DNA of 64,000 nt from Nitratireductor aquimarinus (GCF_017255295.1 NZ_JAFKDE010000003.1:62001-126000); one strand, 5' to 3'; positions 1 to 10,485 are shown, counted from the stretch's first letter. Made by a program: numbers and translations. Notes: a model not told the origin generated them from the sequence alone.

Positions 1-283
1 GTTGCGCGCATTGCCGGGCATTATCCCCGAAAATGGCGAACCCGCATCGCATCTTACTGAGCCGGGCGCGAACGACGCCGAGTTCTTTCTTCTGTTTGGC
101 AATTGCCCGATCGTAGCGTTTGGCTTTGCTGGACGATCCGCCAGAGGCTGCGGCGAGCTGTGTTTCAAGCTTCCTGCATGTGCGCGACTTCGCCTCGGCG
201 TCTGCAATGGTTGCAGCCATGCCGACCATGCTCATGACAGCCACAAGCATCAAACAGAACAGGTTTTTGCCGCGCAGATACAT
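1..283 (-). CDS. DUF2865 domain protein, N-terminal part (runs off the left edge)
   Basis: Partial gene whose start lies at 283 and whose 3' part is outside the window. The 94 visible residues start with a hydrophobic stretch (about residues 5-28) that looks like a signal peptide or membrane anchor. A basic, coiled-coil-like segment follows (RKLETQLAAASGG, then KRYDRAIAKQKKEL), and then a CGFAIFG motif with a cysteine a few residues later. The pattern of CRxLExQLA, a short coiled coil and CGFxIFG is what I know of DUF2865 proteins of Hyphomicrobiales, whose function is unknown. The ribosome binding site is weak, so the start is less certain than the frame. The frame stays open to base 2. Confidence 0.6.
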   Translation of the reverse strand, partial: MYLRGKNLFCLMLVAVMSMVGMAATIADAEAKSRTCRKLETQLAAASGGSSSKAKRYDRAIAKQKKELGVVRARLSKMRCGFAIFGDNARQCAQ

Positions 284-380
284 CACTCGTACCGTTCAAA
301 CAGCGCCGGATGGAGTGGGGATACTTATTCCACGCTCACAGGCCTCCAAAACCGCACTGGTTTCCGAGACACCACCGGCT

Positions 381-404
381 GATTGGCGCGAAGATGCGCC
401 AATC
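381..404. repeat. Perfect 9-bp hairpin in the 284-482 intergenic gap
   Basis: GATTGGCGC at 381-389 and its exact complement at 396-404 enclose a 6-nt loop. Neither side has a T-run, so it is not a typical intrinsic terminator. It lies downstream of the malic enzyme gene and upstream of the DUF2865 gene. A shorter hairpin (ATTGCG, 7-nt loop, CGCAAT) sits at about 463-481, next to the malic enzyme stop codon. Confidence 0.5.
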
Positions 405-482
405 AAGTTAAGTTACGGTTAGAAATGCAACTCTATCGCGAAATTTTGATCTGTGACAACTAAAATTGCGACTTTTCCGCAA

Positions 483-2798
483 TCAGCTTGTCATGATGGC
501 CTTGCTCTTCTGCAGCGCCTCGACGGCCGCCAGCGCAGTCATGTTCACAACACCGCGCGACGTGACGGACGGCGTGAGAATATGCGCCGGCATGGCGGTG
601 CCGAGAAGGATTGGGCCGACATGCAGCGCGTCGGTCATCACCTTGAGCGTGGTCAGGGTGATGTTGGCTGCATCGAGGCTCGGGAAGACCAGAAGGTTCG
701 CCTCACCGGAAAGAGCGGCCTGCGGATAGACACGCTGGCGCAGCACTTCCGAGAGCGCGGAATCGCCATGCATCTCGCCTTCGGACACCAGGTCCGGCGC
801 GACGCGCTTCAGCGTCAGCGCCGCTTCGCGCATCTTGATGGCGCTTTCGGAATCGCGCGACCCGAAGTTCGAATGCGACAGCAGCGCCGCCTTCGGCTCG
901 ATGCCGAAACGGCGGATTTCTTCCGCAGCCAGGATCGTCGTTTCCACGATCTCGGAAGCCGACGGGCAGAGTGTGACATAGGTGTCGGTGAAGAAGGTCA
1001 CGCCGAACTGCGAGATCAGCATGGAGAGGGTGGAGAGATCGCGCACGCCCTCACGCCTGCCGATGATCATGTCGACATAGCGCAGGTGTTTTTCAAAACG
1101 GCCTTCCAGCCCGCAGATCATGGCGTCGGCCTCGTCACGCATCATGGCGATGGCGGCAATCACCGTGGTATTGGTGCGCACCAGGGTGCGTGCGGCCTCC
1201 GGCGTCACGCCGCGCCGACCGGCAAGCTGCACCAGCATGTCGACATAGTCGCGATAGCGCGGATCGTCTTCCGGGTTGATGATGGAGAAGTCTTCGCCCG
1301 GACGAATGCGCAGGCCGTAGCGCTTGAGGCGCGTTTCCACCACGTGTGGGCGGCCGATGATGATGGGCTCGGCAATGCCTTCCTCGATCACCACCTGGGC
1401 CGCGCGCAGCACGCGCTCATCTTCGCCATCCGCATAGATGACGCGCTTGGTGCCCGCACCCTTGGCGGCCGAGAAGACAGGCTTCATCACCAGGCCGGAG
1501 CGGAACACGAAGCGGTTCAGCCGGTCCAGATACTGGTCCATGTCCTCGATGGGCCGCGCCGCGACGCCACTCTTCATCGCCGCTTCGGCAACCGCCGGCG
1601 CAATGCGCAGGATAAGCCGCGGGTCGAAAGGCGAGGGGATCAGGAAGTCGGGTCCGAAGATCGGCGTCTCGCCCGAATAGGCGCGCGCTGCGACATCGGA
1701 AGGTTCTTCGCGTGCAAGGCCCGCAATCGCCTTCACGGCGGCGCGCTTCATTTCCTCGTTGATCGCGGTTGCGCCCACATCGAGCGCCCCACGGAAGATG
1801 TAGGGGAAGCACAGGACGTTGTTCACCTGGTTCGGGAAGTCCGAACGCCCGGTGCAGATCATGGCGTCAGGCCGCGCTTCGCGCGCCACGTCCGGCATGA
1901 TCTCGGGAACGGGGTTGGCAAGCGCCAGGATCAGTGGCTTTTCAGCCATGTCAGCCAGCATTTCCGGCTTCAGGACACCGGCCGCCGAGAGGCCCAGGAA
2001 CACATCCGCTCCGCCGATCACTTCGGCAAGCTTGCGGGCGTCCGTATCCTTCACATAGGGCGCTTTCCAGCGGTCCATCTCTTCCTTCCGGCCCTCATAG
2101 ACGACGCCGTGGCGGTCGGTGAGCCAGATATTCTCGGTCTTCGCACCCAGCGAGACCAGCAGATTGAGACAGGCAAGCGCGGCAGCGCCTGCACCGGAGG
2201 AAACGATCTTCGCCTTGGCAATGTCCTTGCCGGCCAGCTCCAGCCCGTTCATGACGGCCGCGGCAACAATGATCGCGGTTCCGTGCTGGTCGTCATGGAA
2301 CACCGGAATGCCCATGCGCGCCTTGAGCTGTTCCTCGACCTCAAAACACTCCGGAGCCTTGATGTCCTCAAGGTTGATGCCACCGAAGGTCGGCTCGAGT
2401 GCTGCGACGGTTTCCACCATCCGGTCGATTTCCGGCGCATCGATTTCGATGTCGAAAACATCGATGCCGGCAAACTTCTTGAAGAGGACCGCCTTGCCCT
2501 CCATCACGGGTTTGGAGGCAAGCGGGCCGATATTGCCGAGGCCGAGCACCGCCGAACCATTGGAAACCACGGCCACGAGATTGGCGCGGGCGGTGTAGTC
2601 TGCCGCCGTGCTCGGATCGTCATGGATGGCCATGCAGGGAGCGGCAACGCCCGGAGAATAGGCAAGCGCCAGATCGCGCTGGTTGCCGAGCGGCTTGGTC
2701 GCCTGGATCTCCAGCTTCCCCGGCATGGGGTGGCTGTGGAAGAAGAGCGCGGCTTCGTCGAATTCGGATCGTTGCGGTTTCTTGGTATTGGAAGACAT
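483..2798 (-). CDS. maeB: NADP-dependent malic enzyme with C-terminal phosphotransacetylase domain
   Basis: Oxidative decarboxylation of malate to pyruvate in the cytosol, supplying pyruvate and reduced cofactor during growth on C4-dicarboxylates. The protein has 771 residues, the size of the large rhizobial malic enzymes. The order is a malic N-terminal domain (about 15-180, with [11 protein letters not shown]), an NAD(P)-binding malic domain (about 190-430, with [11 protein letters not shown]) and a phosphotransacetylase-like domain (about 445-765, with [14 protein letters not shown]). In this family the last domain is regulatory rather than catalytic. I chose the ATG at 2798 because a GGAG lies 7 bases upstream; a longer GTG start at 2891 has no such support. 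Rhizobia carry both NAD (Dme) and NADP (Tme) forms, and the sequence alone does not tell me which this is. Confidence 0.93.
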   Translation of the reverse strand: MSSNTKKPQRSEFDEAALFFHSHPMPGKLEIQATKPLGNQRDLALAYSPGVAAPCMAIHDDPSTAADYTARANLVAVVSNGSAVLGLGNIGPLASKPVMEGKAVLFKKFAGIDVFDIEIDAPEIDRMVETVAALEPTFGGINLEDIKAPECFEVEEQLKARMGIPVFHDDQHGTAIIVAAAVMNGLELAGKDIAKAKIVSSGAGAAALACLNLLVSLGAKTENIWLTDRHGVVYEGRKEEMDRWKAPYVKDTDARKLAEVIGGADVFLGLSAAGVLKPEMLADMAEKPLILALANPVPEIMPDVAREARPDAMICTGRSDFPNQVNNVLCFPYIFRGALDVGATAINEEMKRAAVKAIAGLAREEPSDVAARAYSGETPIFGPDFLIPSPFDPRLILRIAPAVAEAAMKSGVAARPIEDMDQYLDRLNRFVFRSGLVMKPVFSAAKGAGTKRVIYADGEDERVLRAAQVVIEEGIAEPIIIGRPHVVETRLKRYGLRIRPGEDFSIINPEDDPRYRDYVDMLVQLAGRRGVTPEAARTLVRTNTTVIAAIAMMRDEADAMICGLEGRFEKHLRYVDMIIGRREGVRDLSTLSMLISQFGVTFFTDTYVTLCPSASEIVETTILAAEEIRRFGIEPKAALLSHSNFGSRDSESAIKMREAALTLKRVAPDLVSEGEMHGDSALSEVLRQRVYPQAALSGEANLLVFPSLDAANITLTTLKVMTDALHVGPILLGTAMPAHILTPSVTSRGVVNMTALAAVEALQKSKAIMTS

Positions 2799-3107
2799 CC
2801 AGCGGCTCCACATCATGGCTCTGTCGGTGGGGCCGTTTGGCTCGCGGCCCGGCGTTCGCGCGCCTTTCCGGTCCCGCAGGGAACAAGGCACTCAAACGAT
2901 TTGAATCATCACTTGTGCTTAGGCGCTCATAACTGCTTTTTCCAGCGTTGAATGCCGAGAAGCAGTTTCATCCGCCAGAATTGCTGCTTTCGGGCTGTTC
3001 TGACGCAGGATGGGGCCGGGTTTGCGGTAACGCTACGGAATCCGTCATATGCCTGTGACATGAATCTGGCCATAGAATGCGCGACTTAACAGGGCTCAGG
3101 CGGGACA
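2799..3107. promoter_or_regulatory. Divergent intergenic region between maeB and the metallophosphoesterase gene
   Basis: A 309-bp gap between divergent start codons, so both promoters must lie here. I see no convincing -35/-10 pair, no operator palindrome and no small gene. The part near maeB (about 2820-2890) looks like high-GC coding sequence but lacks support as part of the enzyme. Confidence 0.4.
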
Positions 3108-3944
3108 ATGACCGGCGCTGAACATCGAAAATTTCGCGCACTCTTCATCTCCGATATTCACCTCGGTTCGAAACCGGCCAAGGCCGAGTTTCTGATCGAT
3201 TTTCTGCGTTATCACGATGCGGAGCAGATCTATCTGGTTGGCGACATTGTCGATGGCTGGCGACTGAAGCGCTCCTGGCACTGGCCGGCTGCCCATAATG
3301 ACGTGGTGCAGAAGCTCCTGCGCAAGGCGCGCAAAGGCACCGGGATCACCTATATCGCCGGCAATCACGACGAGTTCCTGCGCTCGTTTCAGGGGGTGCA
3401 TTTCGGCGGCATCGTCGTTGCCGACCGCGTGATCCATGAGGCAGCAGACGGGCGCAAATTCCTCGTCATCCATGGTGACCAGTTCGATCAGGTGGTGCAC
3501 AATGTGCGCTGGCTCGCCTATCTGGGCGACAAGGCCTACGATCTCGCCATCGTTGTGAACCGGGTCATCGCCCGGGTGCGCCGCATTCTGGGGCGGCCTT
3601 ACTGGTCCTTCTCTTCCTGGGCGAAGATCAAGGTCAAGAAGGCGATCAAGTTCATCAGCTCGTTTCAGGATGTTCTCGCCCAGGAGGCGCAGCGTTCGGA
3701 AGTCGATGGCGTCATCTGCGGCCACATCCACCACGCCGCGATGGAAGACATTCGCGGGGTCACCTACATGAACACGGGCGACTGGGTGGAAAGCTGCACG
3801 GCGCTGGCCGAGAATTTCGACGGGAGTTTCGAAATCATCACTTGGGCGCAGATCCTTGAGACAGCGCCTGTCACGGCCACCCGGGAAATCGAGAAACGCG
3901 GCGTTGTGACCGCGTTCCGAAAGGATGGGGTCAAGGCCGCCTGA
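3108..3944 (+). CDS. LpxH-like metallophosphoesterase (UDP-2,3-diacylglucosamine diphosphatase family)
   Basis: Calcineurin-like phosphoesterase of 278 residues. The metal-binding motifs are in the usual order: SDIHLG (15-20), GDIVDGW (45-51), GNHDE (85-89), HGDQFD (122-127) and GHIHHA (about 203-208). The LpxH branch hydrolyses UDP-2,3-diacylglucosamine to lipid X at the inner face of the inner membrane during lipid A synthesis. Many alphaproteobacteria use LpxI for that step and still keep LpxH-like paralogues, so the substrate remains uncertain. A basic stretch (about 150-175) could contact membrane or nucleotide. It is monocistronic and ends 19 bases from the convergent epimerase gene. 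Confidence 0.8.
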   Translation: MTGAEHRKFRALFISDIHLGSKPAKAEFLIDFLRYHDAEQIYLVGDIVDGWRLKRSWHWPAAHNDVVQKLLRKARKGTGITYIAGNHDEFLRSFQGVHFGGIVVADRVIHEAADGRKFLVIHGDQFDQVVHNVRWLAYLGDKAYDLAIVVNRVIARVRRILGRPYWSFSSWAKIKVKKAIKFISSFQDVLAQEAQRSEVDGVICGHIHHAAMEDIRGVTYMNTGDWVESCTALAENFDGSFEIITWAQILETAPVTATREIEKRGVVTAFRKDGVKAA

Positions 3945-3963
3945 GCGGCCCCGACCCTGTGCC

Positions 3964-4947
3964 TCAGCCCCAGAGCTGTGGCGAAGGCGGCGAAACGAGC
4001 GAGCCCGAATAGCTGAGCCCGTGCGCACGGTCCTTTGCCAGAAGCAGCGGGCCGTCGAGATCCACGTAATCTGCGCCCTGCGCAAGAAGCACGGCCGGCG
4101 CCATGGCGAGCGACGTGCCCACCATACAGCCGACCATCACGCCAAAACCCATTTCGCGGGCGCGGTCGCGCAGCTCCATCGCGGCGGTCAGGCCGCCGGT
4201 CTTGTCCAGCTTGATGTTCACGAAATCATAGAGCCCGGCGAGTTCGGGAAGGCTCTGCGCCGTGTGCACGCTTTCATCTGCGCAGATCGGAACCGGATGC
4301 GGGATTTCGCGCAGGATTTCATCCTTGCCGGCCGGCAGGGGCTGCTCGATCAGCGCCACGTGAAATTCGGCCGCTGCAAGCATGTTTTCGCGGATGTTCT
4401 CTTCGGTCCAGCCTTCATTGGCGTCAACGATGAGGCGGCTGTCGGGTGCTGCGCCCGCCACGGCGTGAATGCGCGCGGCATCGTTTTTGCCACCCAGCTT
4501 CACTTTCAGGAGAGGGCGGGTCGCATGGGCGCGGGCCTGTGCGGCCATCTCTTCGGGTTCCGCCAGCGAGATCGTATAGGCGGTCTGGAGCGGACGTGGC
4601 GGGATCGGGCAGGCCGCAGTCGATGCGCGCTTGCCTGAAAGCTTCGCTTCCAGATCCCAAAGCGCGCAGTCAACGGCGTTGCGCGCCGCACCTGCCGGCA
4701 TGGCGGCGATCAGATCGGCGCGGCTGATGCCGTTGGCGATCTCCTGCCGCGCGGCCTCGATCTGGCCGACCACACTGTCCTCGGATTCGCCATAGCGCGG
4801 ATAGGGCACGCATTCGCCGTGACCGCTGACGCCGTTTTCACTCACCGTGCATCTGACGACTCGCGCCTCGGTGCGTGAGCCTCGGGAGATTGTGAAGACG
4901 CCGGCTATCGGAAAACCTTCGATGTCTGTGGCCAGTTCGCGTGTCAT
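3964..4947 (-). CDS. Dipeptide epimerase (L-Ala-D/L-Glu epimerase type, enolase superfamily)
   Basis: 327 residues of the muconate-lactonizing/mandelate racemase branch of the enolase superfamily. Visible landmarks are the KVKLGG segment carrying the catalytic lysine pair, metal ligands in VDANEGW, IEQPLP and ADESVH, and the second catalytic lysine in NIKLDKTGG. The family interconverts L-Ala-D-Glu and L-Ala-L-Glu, allowing reuse of murein tripeptide. No murein-peptide amidase or permease lies next to it, so the assignment rests on the protein alone. The start at 4947 has a GGGCGG-type ribosome binding site. The mla operon diverges from it. Confidence 0.85.
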   Translation of the reverse strand: MTRELATDIEGFPIAGVFTISRGSRTEARVVRCTVSENGVSGHGECVPYPRYGESEDSVVGQIEAARQEIANGISRADLIAAMPAGAARNAVDCALWDLEAKLSGKRASTAACPIPPRPLQTAYTISLAEPEEMAAQARAHATRPLLKVKLGGKNDAARIHAVAGAAPDSRLIVDANEGWTEENIRENMLAAAEFHVALIEQPLPAGKDEILREIPHPVPICADESVHTAQSLPELAGLYDFVNIKLDKTGGLTAAMELRDRAREMGFGVMVGCMVGTSLAMAPAVLLAQGADYVDLDGPLLLAKDRAHGLSYSGSLVSPPSPQLWG

Positions 4948-4999
4948 TTCCGCCCTTCTTCTCGCAAAAAATCACAATTATCAGAGGAACAAGCCTTAT

Positions 5000-6253
5000 A
5001 TGCCCCCTCCGGGAGCCCGCAACCGGTTCCCTTTGGACCTGCTCCACACTAATGATGGTGCCATGTTGACCAATTCCGTTGACGACGCAAGCGACGCAGG
5101 ACGTCCCTCCGGCCAGAATGGCGAGCCGCGCCTCGAAATTCACGAGGAGGGGAGCGCGCTTTCCTGTCGTCTGTCGGGGGCGTGGAACACACGCACGGTT
5201 GCCAAGGTCGATGCGCGCATGCGCAAGCTCGAAGCGCAGAACAGCCTGCAGCATGTCGGGCTGGATCTTTCCGGCATCACCAGCCTAGATACGGCCGGAG
5301 CCTGGCTGATCGAGCGTCTCGTCTATGCGCATCAGTCACGCGGTGTTGAGGTCGAGCTGACCGGAGAGAGCGAGGCCGCCAGAATTCTTTTGCCGGCTGT
5401 GCGCGAAGCGGTCGTGCAGGACGGCGAAGCCAAGCCGCGCCCCAAGGGCTCGATCATCATCAACACGCTGGAGCGGATCGGACGCGCCATGTACGAGGCG
5501 CGCGACGACATCGTCTATGGCGCGCATATTCTCGGCGCCACCATTGGCGGTGCGCAGATGAAGCTCGGCCGCACCCACGCCATCAACCCGGCGGCAATCG
5601 TCAGCCAGATCGACCGCATGGGCGTCGGCGCGGTGCCGATCATCGTTTTGATGTCGGCCATCGTCGGCGCAATCATTGCCCAGCAGGGCGCGTTCCAGCT
5701 TCGCTATTTCGGTGCGGAGATCTTCGTTGTCGATCTGGTCGGCATCCTGATCCTGCGCGAGCTCGGCGTGCTGATGACCGCGATCATGATCGCCGGTCGC
5801 TCCGGCAGCGCCATCACTGCCGAAATCGGGTCCATGAAGATGCGCGAGGAGGTCGATGCGCTGACCGTCATCGGCCTCAATCCGGTCGGTGTTCTGGTGT
5901 TCCCGCGCCTCGTCGCGCTGATGGTTGGCGTTCCGTGCCTGACCATTGTCGCCAATTTTGCCGCCCTTGGCGGCGCGATGCTGATCGCGTGGCTCTATTC
6001 GGGCATTCCGCCGGAAGCGTTCATCGACCGGCTTCGCGATTCCATCGATCTTTCAACGATCTTCGCCGGTTTGATCAAGGCGCCCTTCATGGCGCTGATC
6101 GTCGGCATCATCGCCTCCATTGAGGGGATGAAGGTGGGCGGCAGTGCGGAATCGCTCGGCAATCACGTCACCGCCTCGGTGGTGAAGGCGATCTTCGTGG
6201 TGATCGTGGTGGATGGTCTGTTCGCCATCTTCTATGCGGCAATCGATTTCTAG
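5000..6253 (+). CDS. mlaE: MlaE-type lipid ABC transporter permease with N-terminal STAS-like domain
   Basis: Inner-membrane permease of an MCE/Mla lipid transporter. About 120 N-terminal residues resemble a STAS domain (DLSGITSLDTAGAWL), equivalent to a fused MlaB. The MlaE permease domain follows (about 170-415), with several hydrophobic helices and the conserved GREL/AGRSGSAITAEIG region (LRELGVLMTAIMIAGRSGS). I chose the ATG at 5000 because AGAGGA lies 11 bases upstream; the ATG at 5063 would give 396 residues and is a fair alternative without a clear ribosome binding site. It is the first gene of a tight operon, 12 bases before the ATPase gene. Known Mla systems keep the outer membrane asymmetric by moving phospholipids between membranes. 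Confidence 0.9.
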   Translation: MPPPGARNRFPLDLLHTNDGAMLTNSVDDASDAGRPSGQNGEPRLEIHEEGSALSCRLSGAWNTRTVAKVDARMRKLEAQNSLQHVGLDLSGITSLDTAGAWLIERLVYAHQSRGVEVELTGESEAARILLPAVREAVVQDGEAKPRPKGSIIINTLERIGRAMYEARDDIVYGAHILGATIGGAQMKLGRTHAINPAAIVSQIDRMGVGAVPIIVLMSAIVGAIIAQQGAFQLRYFGAEIFVVDLVGILILRELGVLMTAIMIAGRSGSAITAEIGSMKMREEVDALTVIGLNPVGVLVFPRLVALMVGVPCLTIVANFAALGGAMLIAWLYSGIPPEAFIDRLRDSIDLSTIFAGLIKAPFMALIVGIIASIEGMKVGGSAESLGNHVTASVVKAIFVVIVVDGLFAIFYAAIDF

Positions 6254-6265
6254 GGTTTTGGGCGT

Positions 6266-7078
6266 ATGGTGCTGATCGACGAACAGCGGGAGACGCAGAC
6301 GGGCGAGACGCGGGACGTGGTCCTGTCGGTGCGCGACGTCACCGTTGGCTTTGGCGACACCGTGGTGCTCGACGGCCTGTCGCTCGACGTCTACCGGGGC
6401 GAGATCCTTGGCTTTGTCGGCGCATCGGGTTCGGGGAAGTCCGTCCTTCTGCGCACCATTCTGGGCCTCATTCGCAAGCGTTCCGGCATGATCCGCCTTC
6501 TGGGGCAGGATCTCGACAAGGCCAATGACGAGCAGCGCCTCAAGGTGGACATGCGCCAGGGTGTTCTGTTCCAGCACGGTGCGCTGTTTTCAGCGCTCAC
6601 CGTTCTGGAGAACATTCAGGTGCCGATGCGGGAATATCTCGATCTTCCGCGCGCCCTTATGGATGAGCTTGCCTATCTGAAGCTCGAACTGGTGGGCCTG
6701 CCGCGCACGGCCGCGCCCAAGTTTCCGTCCGAACTTTCAGGCGGCATGATCAAGCGCGCAGCACTTGCGCGGGCTCTGGCGCTCGATCCGGACATTGTTT
6801 TTCTGGACGAACCGACCTCGGGGCTTGACCCGATCGGCGCTGCGGAATTCGATGAGCTGGTCGGTAAACTGCGCGACACGATGGGGCTGACCGTCTATAT
6901 GGTCACGCACGATCTCGACAGTCTTTTGACGGCGTGTGACCGCATCGCCGTTCTTGGTGGCAAGCGTGTTCTGGTGGATGGCACCGTCGACGACATGCTC
7001 GCATGCGACGATCCTTGGGTGAAAGCCTATTTCAGGGGAAAGCGGGCCCGGCAGATCGACCGTTCCGCAAGAGGTTAG
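6266..7078 (+). CDS. mlaF: MlaF-type lipid ABC transporter ATPase
   Basis: Cytoplasmic ATPase that energises the MCE transporter, 270 residues. Motifs seen: Walker A GASGSGKS (52-59), signature LSGGM (about 157), Walker B with D-loop DIVFLDEPTSGLDP (about 176-189) and the switch histidine in MVTHD (about 212). The long insert between Walker A and the signature and the SGGM form are typical of MlaF/Mkl ATPases. It lies between the permease and MCE genes with gaps of 12 and 10 bases, so it is almost certainly co-transcribed. Confidence 0.93.
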   Translation: MVLIDEQRETQTGETRDVVLSVRDVTVGFGDTVVLDGLSLDVYRGEILGFVGASGSGKSVLLRTILGLIRKRSGMIRLLGQDLDKANDEQRLKVDMRQGVLFQHGALFSALTVLENIQVPMREYLDLPRALMDELAYLKLELVGLPRTAAPKFPSELSGGMIKRAALARALALDPDIVFLDEPTSGLDPIGAAEFDELVGKLRDTMGLTVYMVTHDLDSLLTACDRIAVLGGKRVLVDGTVDDMLACDDPWVKAYFRGKRARQIDRSARG

Positions 7079-7088
7079 CAGGCATATT

Positions 7089-8462
7089 ATGGAAACCAGA
7101 GCCAACTACGTTCTTGTCGGCTTCTTCACCGTTCTGGTCATTCTGGCCGCGTTCGGTTTCGTCTACTGGTCTGCCAATATCGGTGACCGGGGGGAGACGG
7201 CGCTGCTGCGGTTTCGCATTCCGGGTTCCGCTTCCGGCCTCTCGCGCGGCAGCGCAGTGCTGTTCAACGGCGTGAAGGTGGGTGACGTTCGACGGGTCTA
7301 TCTCGATCTTTCCAACCCCAGCGTTGCAATTGCCGATGCGCAGGTGGATCGCCTGACGCCGATTACCAGTTCCACCAAGGCTGATGTCGGGCTTGCCGGC
7401 CTGACGGGCACCGCGAATATCGAAATGACCGGCGGCAACCCAAACGAACCCAATCTGTTTGATCTCGCCGAGGACGAAGACACTGTTGCCGAGATCCAGG
7501 CCAGCCCCTCGGCCGTGACCAATCTTCTTCAGACCGCACAGAGCCTGCTGACGCGGGCGGATTCCGTTGTCGATCAGCTTGAAGGGTTCACGCAGGATGC
7601 CCGTCAGCCGCTGACCGAAACCGTCAAGAACGTGCAGCGCTTCTCCGAGGCGCTTGAGCGCAACGCGTCCGGCATTGATGATTTCCTGTCCAATGTGAGC
7701 GATCTCTCCGGCACCATTTCCAAGGTTTCCGGGCAGCTCGACAGCACGCTCAAGGCCGCCGAAGAACTGATCACCTCCGTGGACCGGGACAAGGTCTCTT
7801 CGATGGTGACCAACTTCGATGAATTCTCGGCGCGTCTCGAAAAGGCCAGCCGCAACATCGACACGGTGATGAGCAGCGTCGATGAAACGGTCCGCTCCAT
7901 CGGCACCTTCTCCACCAACGCCAATCAGACGCTGGCCAAGCTCGACGGCGTGCTCGACAGTGTCGATCCGGCGACCGTCAAATCTGCCGTGGGGAATTTC
8001 GAGGAAGCGAGTGCAACGGTGAACCGGGCCGCCAAGAGCATCGCCGATGTCAGCGAGACCGTGGACAAGCGCAAGGAAGACATCGATTCCTTCATCACCA
8101 ATGCAAGCGAACTCGCAAGCCAGCTCAACAAATCGTCCGTGCGGCTCGATTCCGTTCTGGCAAAGCTCGACGGCATGCTTGAATCCGGGGATGGCGAGGG
8201 CCTGATGGCCGATGCGCGCGAGACGCTCAAATCCTTCCGCAAGATGGCCGAGACGCTCACCGTCCGCGTTGATGCGATTTCCGGCAATCTGGAGCGCTTC
8301 TCGGGCGGTGGTCTGCGTGAGGTGGAGGCGCTGGTACGCGACGCCCGGCGTTCGATCAACCGCATCGAAAGCGCGGTCTCGGACTTCGAGCAGAACCCGC
8401 AGCGCATTATTACCGGTGGGGATGGCACGATTCGTCGCTACGATGGGCGGGTGCGGCGTTGA
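7089..8462 (+). CDS. mlaD: MCE-family substrate-binding protein (MlaD-like) with long coiled-coil tail
   Basis: 457 residues. One N-terminal transmembrane helix (about 8-27, VGFFTVLVILAAFGFVYW) is followed by an MCE domain (about 38-115, with GSAVLFNGVKVGDV). A long helical, hydrophilic tail (about 140-430) carries repeated S/T/D/K-rich heptad-like segments. MlaD proteins form hexameric rings in the periplasm that pass lipid. E. coli MlaD is about 183 residues, so this belongs to the long-tail class, in which the helices may form a periplasm-spanning tube. It sits between the ATPase gene and a lipoprotein gene. No separate MlaC or MlaA gene is in the window. Confidence 0.9.
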   Translation: METRANYVLVGFFTVLVILAAFGFVYWSANIGDRGETALLRFRIPGSASGLSRGSAVLFNGVKVGDVRRVYLDLSNPSVAIADAQVDRLTPITSSTKADVGLAGLTGTANIEMTGGNPNEPNLFDLAEDEDTVAEIQASPSAVTNLLQTAQSLLTRADSVVDQLEGFTQDARQPLTETVKNVQRFSEALERNASGIDDFLSNVSDLSGTISKVSGQLDSTLKAAEELITSVDRDKVSSMVTNFDEFSARLEKASRNIDTVMSSVDETVRSIGTFSTNANQTLAKLDGVLDSVDPATVKSAVGNFEEASATVNRAAKSIADVSETVDKRKEDIDSFITNASELASQLNKSSVRLDSVLAKLDGMLESGDGEGLMADARETLKSFRKMAETLTVRVDAISGNLERFSGGGLREVEALVRDARRSINRIESAVSDFEQNPQRIITGGDGTIRRYDGRVRR

Positions 8463-8559
8463 CATTCATGCTGCATCATCCCAAACAAATTAAGGATTTT
8501 GCATTTCTAGAGGGGCGGATCTCCCCGGTTTGTCCGGCGTTTGGTTCGAGGAGCGTTTT

Positions 8560-9162
8560 TTGAAAACGAGTGCGAGGATTTCCGCGCTGTTGGTGCTTGG
8601 AAGCGTGTTGGCGGGCTGTGCAGCCCTGCCGGGGGGCGGTCCTGCACCGGTTGATGCCTTTAACCTCACGCCACCGCCGGTTTCGACCGATGGCCGACGC
8701 GCAGCGCGAACGCAGATCCTCGTCACCGAACCCACCGCCATCAAGATGCTCGACGGTCAGGACATCGTCGTTAAGACCTCCGGCGGCGCCATCCAGTATC
8801 TGGGCGGCGTTCGCTGGGCTGATCGCCTGCCGCGCATCGTACAGACCAGCATGGCCGATCTTTATCAGCGCTCCGGTCGCTTTGGTGGCGTTGGCATGCC
8901 GGGTGAAGGTCTGGCCATTGACTATCAGATCCTCGCGGATCTGCGCAGTTTCGATGTGCAGGTCAATGGCGCGAAGCGTGCCGAAGTCGAGCTGTTCGTC
9001 CGCGTTCTGAACGACCGCAATGGCGTCGTGCGGGCCTCGCGCACCTTCCGCGCGTCTGCTCCCGTCACGGGGACGGGCTCGGAGGCTTTCGCCGCAGCAC
9101 TCGACCGCGCGTTCAGCGCCGCCGTGGCCGACCTGGTGGACTGGACAGTCACCAGTATCTAG
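8560..9162 (+). CDS. ABC-type transport auxiliary lipoprotein (PqiC/YmbA-like), TTG start
   Basis: A 200-residue lipoprotein and the last gene of the MCE operon. The signal peptide MKTSARISALLVLGSVLAGC ends in a clear lipobox (LAGC). The rest fits the ABC_trans_aux family, whose members sit in the outer membrane and partner MCE proteins such as PqiB and MlaD. I chose the TTG at 8560 because GAGGAG (8548-8553) lies 6 bases upstream and the signal peptide then begins exactly as expected. An in-frame upstream start at 8530 would add ten residues before the signal peptide. The product is likely the outer-membrane receptor of this lipid path. Confidence 0.88.
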   Translation: MKTSARISALLVLGSVLAGCAALPGGGPAPVDAFNLTPPPVSTDGRRAARTQILVTEPTAIKMLDGQDIVVKTSGGAIQYLGGVRWADRLPRIVQTSMADLYQRSGRFGGVGMPGEGLAIDYQILADLRSFDVQVNGAKRAEVELFVRVLNDRNGVVRASRTFRASAPVTGTGSEAFAAALDRAFSAAVADLVDWTVTSI

Positions 9163-9226
9163 ATCGCTCTGCGATCAGTCAGATACCATCACATTCGTGA
9201 TATGGAATTTGCAGCCACAGTGCGGA

Positions 9227-9360
9227 GCGTGGTTCGCCTCTCGACAGGCTCAGGGCGCTCGCCATGAAGGGGCATTGTGTCTGAAATCCGCTGCAACACC
9301 TTTGATCGAGGTTTCCTGCAAGCGGCCTCTTCCCTCATGGTGAGCTTGTCGAACCACGCA
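9227..9360. repeat. REP-like imperfect inverted repeat
   Basis: The left arm (about 9227-9276) reads GCGTGGTTCG, then CGACAGGCTCA, then CCATGAAGGG. The right arm (about 9330-9360), reversed, reads GCGTGGTTCGACAAGCTCACCATGAGGG. The arms match with two insertions in the left one and lie about 55 bases apart. The core GGTTCGACAAGCTCACCATGAG resembles repeats scattered between genes in many proteobacteria. It fills most of the 282-bp gap between the convergent lipoprotein and alcohol dehydrogenase genes. I noticed no second copy in the window. Confidence 0.65.
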
Positions 9361-9444
9361 CCGCATGAATGCAATGCGATTGCGCGCTATGTTCAGACGC
9401 TCGTTACCATCGTTCTGCGCCCCGCTGAACCGTCCCTCAAGTCT

Positions 9445-10485
<1,041 letters not shown>

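Noticed and set aside
453-2951. 832-codon open frame on the plus strand opposite the malic enzyme
   Set aside because: It is the antisense of a well-identified gene. High third-position GC keeps the opposite strand free of stops; the translation is rich in H, R, D and G and resembles no family.
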